DNA of 15,671 bases from Aphodosoma sp045658305 (lineage in GTDB: Bacteria > Bacteroidota > Bacteroidia > Bacteroidales > Paludibacteraceae): the NCBI GenBank assembly GCA_045658305.1, contig JAZOUT010000012.1, positions 1 to 15,671 on the forward strand, written 5' to 3'. A program made the position numbers and the translations under genes. How positions within the stretch are numbered: position 1 is the first letter of the stretch; each line of letters begins with the position of its first letter. Under the pieces are notes generated by a model. The model had not been told where the DNA came from and made no database searches. It worked only from the letters and a program-made list of their open reading frames with translations. This document shows, one piece after another, positions 7,853 through 13,390 of the stretch.

Positions 7853-7874
7853 TTCGCAACTTCGCAAGTTCGAA
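7853..7874 (+). repeat. Right member of the inverted repeat pair flanking the DUF3987 gene
   Basis: TTCGCAACTTCGCAAGTTCG plus two bases matches the reverse complement of 6291-6312 at 19 of 22 positions. The pair encloses about 1.54 kb containing the DUF3987 gene, its terminator and its promoter. Confidence 0.6.
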
Positions 7875-7888
7875 AATTGTTTTTAAAG

Positions 7889-7908
7889 GGACACGGCATG
7901 CCGTGTCC
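7889..7908. repeat. Perfect 20-bp palindrome
   Basis: GGACACGGCATGCCGTGTCC is its own reverse complement. It lies in the 499-bp intergenic stretch (7581-8079) between the divergently arranged DUF3987 and Fic genes, next to the flanking repeat at 7853-7874. With no T-run and no spacer it is a poor terminator. A protein-binding site or an interspersed repeat fits better. Confidence 0.8.
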
Positions 7909-7976
7909 GTTATAATGCAAATTCTGGGTTGATGATTATAACGAAAATTGGTGTTTTTGTTGATTAAAATATGGCA

Positions 7977-8020
7977 AAACTTGCTAAAACTTGCTAATTT
8001 TGCAAAAATTAGCAAGTTTT
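7977..8020. promoter_or_regulatory. Inverted repeat upstream of the Fic gene, likely operator
   Basis: A perfect 16-bp inverted repeat, AAAACTTGCTAATTTT (7986-8001) and its complement at 8005-8020, is separated by 3 bp. A third, direct half-site AAAACTTGCT-like copy lies immediately upstream (7977-7985). The structure ends about 25 bp before the -7 box of the Fic gene, so a bound protein would cover the -33 region. The Fic protein itself ends in a winged-helix domain, so autoregulation is a reasonable inference. Confidence 0.65.
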
Positions 8021-8045
8021 GTTAGGTTTATTGGATGTTTTTTTG

Positions 8046-8053
8046 TACCTTTG
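8046..8053 (+). promoter_or_regulatory. -7 box of the Fic gene promoter
   Basis: TACCTTTG matches TAnnTTTG exactly and lies 26 bp before the chosen ATG at 8080. Its position argues against the longer reading frame from 8035, which would place the promoter inside the gene. The nearest TTTG (8018-8021) is 24 bp upstream, slightly beyond the normal 19-21 bp. Confidence 0.6.
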
Positions 8054-8079
8054 TGGGCAAAATTAAATATTATAATGTT

Positions 8080-9387
8080 ATGTTTGAATCGGCACCATTG
8101 ATAGAAAAAGATGTTTACATCAGAGCATTGATGGGTGAAACATCGGAAGAGGCTAATGATATTGTTGATAAAATTAATGAGAAGTATGAGTATTGGGATA
8201 AGGTGAAATATAAACATCTTCCTAGTGGTTATACTTCGCAACAATTGTGGTCGCATGTTAAGGCTTCGCGTGCGTTGGGGGCTAAAATTATATGGGCAAA
8301 ATATGCCATAAAGCTCTCGGTATCGAATAAAATGCAGCAGATGTGTCATGACTTTGATATGATTTTTGGAAGTTTTTGGGAGTCGGATACAATGCCTCAA
8401 ACAGCTGATAAGAAGAGATATTTGGCGAGTTCGTTGATGGAGGAGGCTATTTTTTCGAGTCAGATGGAAGGTGCTGTGACTACTCGTGCAGTGGCGAAAG
8501 AGATGCTGAAAAAGGGTATTTCTCCTCAAAATAAATCGCAGCAGATGATATCAAATAATTATAAAACTATATGTTACATTGTAGAGCATAAAGATGAACC
8601 TCTTACGGCAGAAAATATACGTTTGATTCATAGCTTGATGACTAATAAAACATTGAAAAACGAGGCAGATGTAGGGCGTTTCAGGACAGAGCATGATGAT
8701 GTAGTGGTTGAAAACCAGATGACAGGAGAGGTGGTGCATACTCCTCCGCCAGCTTCTGATTTGCTTGAATTTGTTGATAATTTGTGCCACTTCTTTAATA
8801 ATGGAAATGAAAAAGTTTTTATTCACCCAATTATTCGTGGTATAATTGTTCATTTTATGATAGCATATATGCACCCTTTTGTGGATGGTAATGGTAGAAC
8901 GGCGAGGGCATTGTTTTATTGGTATATGCTGAAAGAGAAGTATTGGTTGACCGAGTATATGTCGATTTCGAGAGTTATTGCAAATTCGAAACGTAGTTAT
9001 GAAGATGCGTTTCTTTATACTGAATTAGATGGTTGTGATATAGGCTATTTTGTTGCTTATAATTTGCGTGTGTTAGATATTTCGTTTCGTCAGCTAAAAG
9101 ATTATATTGAGAAGAAACAGAAAGAAAAGCAAAAGGCAAATATGTTTATTGTGACTAATAGAAATATCAATGAGCGTCAAGCACAAATAATACAATATTT
9201 TGTAGAACATCCTACGGCTGTAGTGACAGTGAAAGATATGCAAAATAGATTTTTGGTTGCATCAATGACAGCTCGGAAGGATTTGGCTGATTTAGTTGAT
9301 AAGGGTTATCTTGTTGAGATAGCTATTAATAAAGTAAAAATGGGCTATATAAAAAGTGATGCTTTTGATGAGTTAGTTAGAGTTTGA
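8080..9387 (+). CDS. Fic family protein with C-terminal winged helix
   Basis: A 435-residue protein. The Fic core motif HPFVDGNGRTAR (265-276) is intact, with the catalytic His265 and the phosphate-binding GNGR, so transfer of AMP or another nucleotide monophosphate to a target protein is expected. The flap segment NQMTGEVVHTPPP lies upstream of it (about 215-227). The N-terminal inhibitory helix motif [S/T]xxxE[G/N] is present as SSQMEG (126-131, Glu130), so this is a self-inhibited class II-type Fic rather than a toxin with a separate antitoxin. The last 70 residues (NERQAQIIQYF... to ...LVDKGYLVEI) form a winged helix of DeoR-like shape. The gene stands alone between its own promoter and that of the next gene. 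Its target is unknown. Confidence 0.93.
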   Translation: MFESAPLIEKDVYIRALMGETSEEANDIVDKINEKYEYWDKVKYKHLPSGYTSQQLWSHVKASRALGAKIIWAKYAIKLSVSNKMQQMCHDFDMIFGSFWESDTMPQTADKKRYLASSLMEEAIFSSQMEGAVTTRAVAKEMLKKGISPQNKSQQMISNNYKTICYIVEHKDEPLTAENIRLIHSLMTNKTLKNEADVGRFRTEHDDVVVENQMTGEVVHTPPPASDLLEFVDNLCHFFNNGNEKVFIHPIIRGIIVHFMIAYMHPFVDGNGRTARALFYWYMLKEKYWLTEYMSISRVIANSKRSYEDAFLYTELDGCDIGYFVAYNLRVLDISFRQLKDYIEKKQKEKQKANMFIVTNRNINERQAQIIQYFVEHPTAVVTVKDMQNRFLVASMTARKDLADLVDKGYLVEIAINKVKMGYIKSDAFDELVRV

Positions 9388-9415
9388 TCTTTGATAGTTT
9401 CTGATAATATCTTTG
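9383..9415 (+). promoter_or_regulatory. Promoter of the Wzi-family gene
   Basis: TTTG (9383-9386), a 21-bp spacer and TATCTTTG (9408-9415) give a full Bacteroidetes promoter. The -33 box overlaps the stop codon of the Fic gene. The ATG at 9480 follows 64 bp after the -7 box. Confidence 0.65.
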
Positions 9416-9479
9416 TGAAATTGCAAGATTATGCTCATAAAACATTATGTTTTGGATGCATAATAAAAAATGATTTTTT

Positions 9480-11477
9480 ATGAATAAGGTTAAATATATT
9501 GTTGTGATGCTTTGTCTGCTTGTGGTGGGTGGTGCGTGGGCTCAGGAACGACATCCTGCGGCGTTGGGGGGCGTACCTGAATATGTGGGTTACACTCAGG
9601 TGTATGACTTCGTGGAGGAGTTGGCGGATATGGGCATCATTAGTGTGAATTCGGTGGTGAAACCGTATGACCGTAACCAGATAGCGGCTTGGCTCGTGGA
9701 GGCGGCGGAGGTGGACTCGTTGCTCTCGGTGCGTCAACGCAAAGAGTTGTGGTTTTATTTGAACGACTTTGCTTTGGAGTGCGAGAGAATGTATGACGGT
9801 TTGGTGCAATGGTCAAATGTGGGTGATGCCGTGAATAAAAAACTCTGGAAAGAGTTTTTTGAATTGAGAATTGAGAATGGAGAACCGAAAGTCTTTGAGC
9901 CTTTGGCGATAAAATTGAGAATTGAGAATGGGGATGGTGCGCGTATATATTCTCCCCCTGTTTTAGGGGGAGTACCCGAAGGGGGAGGGGGTAATAATTT
10001 TCAACTCTCAACTCTCAACTCTCAACTCTATTCTTTGTCTCTGTTGCAGCCGGCGTTTCATTATGCTGACAAGAATTTTGAGTGCAAGATTAATCCGATA
10101 TTGGGTATGGACTTGACGATGAATGGGCTTGGGATGGTGATGCATCGATGGTATGGGGCGGAGATACGCGCCGATATTGTGGACCATGTGGCGGTGTGGG
10201 GGTCAATACGTGACCATTCATATTCGGGAGAGCATTTGGATGAGGCGTATTTCAAATCGGTGGGGCAGTCGAAACGACAAGGTGCGCTATTGTCGCAACC
10301 TGTATTTTTGAATAATTTGCCAGGTGGGTCATATCATCCGATGTCGTATGGTGGTGATTATGCAGAGATTCGTGCGGGTATCAAGGCATACACTTGGTGG
10401 GGCTCAATTGGATTGGTGAAGGATAATTTGCAATGGGGTGATTCGTACTATTCGTCAAATATATTGTCGGGTAGAGCTCCATCGTTTCCTATGATTGAGT
10501 TAAAATTGAAACCTTGTAGTTGGTTTAGATTGGATTATATACATGGATTTTTGGCGAGTATGGTGGTGGATTCGACTAAATATTACTTGGAGTATAATCC
10601 CGAAACTGATAGCGATAAAAAGATATATCGTCAGGCGGATAAATATTTGGCGGCTAATATGTTGACATTCACACCAGTGAAGGGGTTGGATTTGTCTGTG
10701 GGGTCAGCGGTAATATATGGCACATCAAGTATGTTGGCGGCATTTTCGTTGCCGATATCGTTCTTTAATTCGATAGATTATCAGTTGGCTTCGGGTGGTA
10801 AGTTTGAGAATGAGAATTCGCAGATATTTTTGAACATATCGACTAGAAATTTGAAGCATACACATTTTTATGCTTCGGTATTTGTGGATGAGTTTAGCTT
10901 TGGACGATTAAAAAAATCGAATATAGAGCATAATCTTATAAGTTGGAAAGTGGGGGCGAGAGTGTCGAATTGGCCTGTGAAGGATTTGTTGCTTATGGCA
11001 GAATTTACGCGAACTAATGCATTGGTATATGACCAATCGTATCCGACACATACTTGGGCATCGAATGGATATAACCTTGGGCATTATTTGGGTGATAATG
11101 CGCAGGAGGTGTATGTGGCATTAGCATATAAACCAGTGAGAGGGTTGAGTTTGACATTGAGTTATGTGAATGCGACAAAGTATAATGATTATGATTATGT
11201 GAGGAAATATGTGTTTGATATTATTTCGCAAAAACCATTCGATGAGAAGGTGTGGCGCAGCGACGAGGTGAAGTTGCATGCGGTGTATGAAGTGGTGAAC
11301 AATGCTTATGCCTTTGTGGATTTGGGGTGGAGCAACGTGAGTGGATTTGATGTGGCGAATGATGTCGTCGGTGCTGAAATCCGCCTCGATGCCGAAGGGT
11401 ATTTGAAACGATATACCCCTGCGTTCTATTGGGGCGAGAATGTGACTGTGAAGATGGGATTCTCGTTTTATTATTAG
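9480..11477 (+). CDS. Capsule assembly Wzi family outer-membrane protein
   Basis: A 665-residue protein with a clear Sec signal peptide, MNKVKYIVVMLCLLVVGGAWA, probably cut before Gln22. The next segment, VYDFVEELADMGIISVNSVVKPYDRNQIAAWL (about 42-73), is the typical N-terminal helical region of Bacteroidetes Wzi-like proteins. The rest reads as alternating aromatic beta-strands and ends in KMGFSFYY, an aromatic C-terminal beta-signal for barrel insertion. E. coli Wzi is an outer-membrane lectin that helps attach capsule, so a role in surface retention of the polysaccharide made by the neighbouring genes is likely. Residues about 128-183 (LRIENG twice, then PPVLGGVPEGGGG, then QLSTLNSQL) are encoded by repeat DNA inserted in frame and are not expected in relatives. 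ALGGVPE at 28-34 has a similar ring. Confidence 0.87.
   Translation: MNKVKYIVVMLCLLVVGGAWAQERHPAALGGVPEYVGYTQVYDFVEELADMGIISVNSVVKPYDRNQIAAWLVEAAEVDSLLSVRQRKELWFYLNDFALECERMYDGLVQWSNVGDAVNKKLWKEFFELRIENGEPKVFEPLAIKLRIENGDGARIYSPPVLGGVPEGGGGNNFQLSTLNSQLYSLSLLQPAFHYADKNFECKINPILGMDLTMNGLGMVMHRWYGAEIRADIVDHVAVWGSIRDHSYSGEHLDEAYFKSVGQSKRQGALLSQPVFLNNLPGGSYHPMSYGGDYAEIRAGIKAYTWWGSIGLVKDNLQWGDSYYSSNILSGRAPSFPMIELKLKPCSWFRLDYIHGFLASMVVDSTKYYLEYNPETDSDKKIYRQADKYLAANMLTFTPVKGLDLSVGSAVIYGTSSMLAAFSLPISFFNSIDYQLASGGKFENENSQIFLNISTRNLKHTHFYASVFVDEFSFGRLKKSNIEHNLISWKVGARVSNWPVKDLLLMAEFTRTNALVYDQSYPTHTWASNGYNLGHYLGDNAQEVYVALAYKPVRGLSLTLSYVNATKYNDYDYVRKYVFDIISQKPFDEKVWRSDEVKLHAVYEVVNNAYAFVDLGWSNVSGFDVANDVVGAEIRLDAEGYLKRYTPAFYWGENVTVKMGFSFYY
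9863..10029. repeat. Repeat DNA inserted in frame in the Wzi-family gene
   Basis: In order: an 18-bp direct repeat made of two ATTGAGA heptads plus ATGG (9863-9880 and 9914-9931, 51 bp apart, so in the same frame); a hairpin CTCCCCCT / AGGGGGAG with a 5-nt loop (about 9952-9972) followed by a G-rich tract; and four perfect tandem TCAACTC heptads (10001-10028). The two heptad types run in opposite senses, so the block has loosely inverted ends. It adds about 55 codons without a stop. Confidence 0.8.
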
Positions 11478-11484
11478 TTTTTTT

Positions 11485-12059
11485 AGACATAAAGACATAA
11501 GAACTTTTTTCTTTGACATAAAGGTCTTGCTTTTGCGATGCAAAATCTCGACCTAAAAGACAGGTTTTAGGAATGCAGAAGATATAGTAAAAAAGATTTT
11601 AGATTCGATTTATTGTGTTAGAAGTAATCTTGTGCAAGGTTATTTGGAGTCTCTTTATGAAAAGGCTTTGATAATTGAGTTGCAAGAGCGTGGTTTGAAT
11701 GTTGAATCGCAAGTGCCAGTACAAGTTAATTATAAAGGTACGATTATTGGTGATTTTAAGATTGATTTGTTGGTTGAGGATTGTGTGATAATAGAAATAA
11801 AAGCAGTGCAAAAGTTGCAGGTTGCACACGAATTACAATTAGTTAATTATTTAACAATAGCGAAAAAAGATATAGGGATATTGGTTAATTTTGGTGGTGA
11901 TAAAATAGAGGTTAAGCGAAAATATAGATTGTACACACCTAAAAAATAAGAGAAGTCTCTAAACCTGTCTTTAGTGTCGAGATGCGACAGAAAGGAGCAG
12001 CATGACCATTGTGAAATAAAGTCTAATAGTTTCTATATGTCTTTTTGTCAAAAAAAAAT
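11485..12059. repeat. Structured repeat element, copy A, carrying the GxxExxY gene
   Basis: The left part (11485-11562) starts AGACATAAAGACATA, contains the hairpin AGGTC..CTTTTGC-GAT-GCAAAA..GACCT (about 11522-11555) and ends CCTAAAAGACA. The right end (about 12036-12059) is TATGTCTTTTTGTC plus an A-run. Both ends match copy B (14066-14170), which has no gene between them. Inside, inverted arms flank the gene: 11546-11570 (TCTCGACCTAAAAGACAGG...) against 11959-11982 (reverse complement TCTCGACACTAAAGACAGG...). Confidence 0.65.
11632..11949 (+). CDS. GxxExxY protein, PD-(D/E)XK nuclease-like; probably 5' damaged
   Basis: A short protein (105 residues from the GTG at 11632). The family signature is present as GYLESLY (3-9). 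The later part, DFKIDLLVED then VIIEIKAV, gives Asp45 and Glu55-x-Lys57, the pattern of PD-(D/E)XK nucleases; it ends KRKYRLYTPKK as relatives do. No function is established for the family. Family-like sequence continues upstream of the GTG in the same frame (EDIVKKILDSIYCVRSNLVQ, from 11578), but no ATG, GTG or TTG starts it. An ATG at 11573 is in the neighbouring frame; one extra base after it would give a natural start. So a one-base deletion has probably broken the gene, unless the GTG or a rare ATT/ATA start is used. The gene sits within inverted repeats of the surrounding element. Confidence 0.75.
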   Translation: MQGYLESLYEKALIIELQERGLNVESQVPVQVNYKGTIIGDFKIDLLVEDCVIIEIKAVQKLQVAHELQLVNYLTIAKKDIGILVNFGGDKIEVKRKYRLYTPKK

Positions 12060-12061
12060 AA

Positions 12062-12076
12062 TATGTGTAATAAAAT
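12062..12076 (+). repeat. 15-bp direct repeat, left copy
   Basis: TATGTGTAATAAAAT is identical to 13376-13390, where it forms the start of the sugar transferase gene. Here it opens a 22-codon frame (MCNKIFRTRYL..., stop at 12129-12131) that shares only MCNKI with that gene. The two copies bracket the ATPase gene and its promoter. An A+T-rich chance match cannot be excluded. Confidence 0.4.
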
Positions 12077-12155
12077 TTTCAGAACTCGCTATTTGACTTT
12101 GGGAATTAGCATATCTATTCACTTAAAATAGTTGTTAATTTGCTAAAAAAAAGCT

Positions 12156-12192
12156 AACCCGGATTTTTTTCACTCCGAAAAAAATCGGGGTT
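12156..12192. repeat. 16-bp stem-loop in the leader region before the ATPase gene
   Basis: AACCCGGATTTTTTTC (12156-12171) pairs with 12177-12192 at 15 of 16 positions across the 5-nt loop ACTCC. It lies in the 353-bp gene-free stretch between the GxxExxY gene and the ATPase promoter. A transcript would fold strongly, but no T-run follows the stem, so it is not a standard terminator. Confidence 0.7.
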
Positions 12193-12251
12193 GATATTTT
12201 ATTGTAGTGCAGAGACTTATGTGGTTGTTTTGATAAAAATGTCGTAGAAAA

Positions 12252-12283
12252 TTTGTTTATTCTGAAAAAAATATATACCTTTG
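12252..12283 (+). promoter_or_regulatory. Promoter of the ATPase gene
   Basis: TTTG (12252-12255), a 20-bp spacer and TACCTTTG (12276-12283) match the Bacteroidetes -33/-7 consensus in sequence and spacing. The transcript would start near 12290, about 20 bases before the ATG. It probably also serves the sugar transferase gene 6 bp downstream of the ATPase gene. Confidence 0.75.
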
Positions 12284-12300
12284 TAAATTAAATTTACAAA
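12280..12300. promoter_or_regulatory. Palindrome over the -7 box and start point, likely operator
   Basis: A perfect inverted repeat of TTTGTAAATT and AATTTACAAA around a single A. It shares its TTTG with the -7 box and covers the expected transcription start, a position where a bound dimer would block RNA polymerase. The ATPase has a C-terminal winged helix and could be the regulator, but this is inference. Confidence 0.55.
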
Positions 12301-12308
12301 TAGTGTGT

Positions 12309-13370
12309 ATGGTTATGGTAAACCCTTTTAAATTTGGAACTGTAGTTGAAAATAGTTTCTTTACAGACAGACAAAACGAATTGCAACACATTAAATCGGT
12401 ATTAAATAGTGAAAACCATTTAATATTGATTAGTCCTCGTCGTTTTGGAAAAACATCTTTGGTGGTGAAGGCTTTGCGTGAGTCGAACCATAAGCATATT
12501 ATGTTGAATTTGCAAAGTGTTGTGAGCACTGAAGATTTTGCTGCTCGATTGCTAAAAGAGATTTTTAAAATTTATAAGTTTGAGAAGGTCAAACACTTTA
12601 TTAAGAATTTTAGGATTGTGCCTACTATTTCGCTCAATCCGATGACCGATGGGGTGGATGTTTCGATTATGCCTATGGTGGATAATCGTGTGTTGATTGA
12701 GGATGTGTTTGCTCTATTGCAAGCCATTGCATCAGAAGAGGATAGGTTGATTGTGGTGCTTGATGAGTTTCAGGAAATTAAAAGCATTGATAAAAATCTT
12801 GACCGACTATTGAGGTCGATTATGCAACTGCACAAGAATATAAATTATCTGTTTTTGGGCAGTCAGGAGTCGATGATGCGAGAAATATTCGAGAAGAAGA
12901 AGTCGCCTTTCTTCCATTTCGGGCAGTTGCTGCATCTGGATAAAATTCCGTACGATGACTTTAAACTATATTTGCTCGAGAGATTGTCTTTTGTTGATAA
13001 TGCAGATGAAATATGCAATGAAATTCTTGCATTTACGAAATGTCATCCATATTACACCCAGCAATTGGCGTCGCAAGTGTGGGAGATAGGCAGAAAAGGC
13101 GAAATGGATAATATTGTGAATGAGGCTATTGCTAGGTTGTTGGAATTCCATGATTTGAATTTTGAACGAATATGGTTGAACTTTAATAATACGGATAAGA
13201 GGATTTTGATGTGGTTGGCAAATAATAATAAGCCTTATGCTTTGATGGGTATTGCTCAAAGCACAATCTCGAGCTCGTTGAAGCGTATGCTTAAAGATGG
13301 ATATGTGATAAAAACGGCTGAATATGAGGTTGAAGACCCGTTTTTTAGAAATTGGATTTTGTCGCATTAG
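12309..13370 (+). CDS. AAA/STAND-type ATPase of the COG1672 (archaeal ATPase) group
   Basis: A 353-residue ATP-binding protein. The N-terminal motif NPFKFGTVVENSFFTDR is typical of the group. It is followed by the P-loop SPRRFGKTS (42-50, Lys48), Walker B LIVVLDEFQEI (Asp152-Glu153) and a sensor-like LFLGSQESMM. A winged helix follows at the C-terminus (SSSLKRMLKDGYVIK... to DPFFRNWIL). Such proteins are common lone ATPases in Bacteroidetes and archaea with no settled role; nothing here ties it to polysaccharide synthesis. The ATG at 12309 is preferred over an upstream GTG (12303) because it lies closer to the usual NPF start; the ATG at 12315 is also possible. It has its own promoter and overlapping palindrome and ends 6 bp before the sugar transferase ATG, in the same frame. 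Confidence 0.88.
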   Translation: MVMVNPFKFGTVVENSFFTDRQNELQHIKSVLNSENHLILISPRRFGKTSLVVKALRESNHKHIMLNLQSVVSTEDFAARLLKEIFKIYKFEKVKHFIKNFRIVPTISLNPMTDGVDVSIMPMVDNRVLIEDVFALLQAIASEEDRLIVVLDEFQEIKSIDKNLDRLLRSIMQLHKNINYLFLGSQESMMREIFEKKKSPFFHFGQLLHLDKIPYDDFKLYLLERLSFVDNADEICNEILAFTKCHPYYTQQLASQVWEIGRKGEMDNIVNEAIARLLEFHDLNFERIWLNFNNTDKRILMWLANNNKPYALMGIAQSTISSSLKRMLKDGYVIKTAEYEVEDPFFRNWILSH

Positions 13371-13375
13371 GGCGT

Positions 13376-13390
13376 TATGTGTAATAAAAT
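13376..13390 (+). repeat. 15-bp direct repeat, right copy
   Basis: Identical to 12062-12076 and includes the ATG of the sugar transferase gene. If the ATPase unit was inserted here, this is where its right boundary would be. Confidence 0.4.

Noticed and set aside
6134..7922. 12-bp direct repeat TATAATGCAAAT at 6134-6145 and 7911-7922 as target-site duplication around the DUF3987 unit
   Set aside because: Matches of 12 bp are expected many times by chance in A+T-rich DNA of this size, and the copies do not abut the inverted repeats.
8035..8079. Longer N-terminus for the Fic protein starting at 8035
   Set aside because: The -7 box TACCTTTG (8046-8053) lies inside this stretch, and the added residues (MFFCTFVGKIKYYNV) are unlike a Fic N-terminus. 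The ATG at 8080 fits better.
8080..9387. Fic toxin of a Fic-antitoxin pair
   Set aside because: No small antitoxin gene is adjacent and the inhibitory SSQMEG motif is within the same protein, so it is self-inhibited.
9640..10011. Minus-strand open frame opposite the Wzi-family gene
   Set aside because: It is a shadow of the coding strand. Its Pro- and Ser-rich product comes from the codon pattern and repeat DNA of the real gene.
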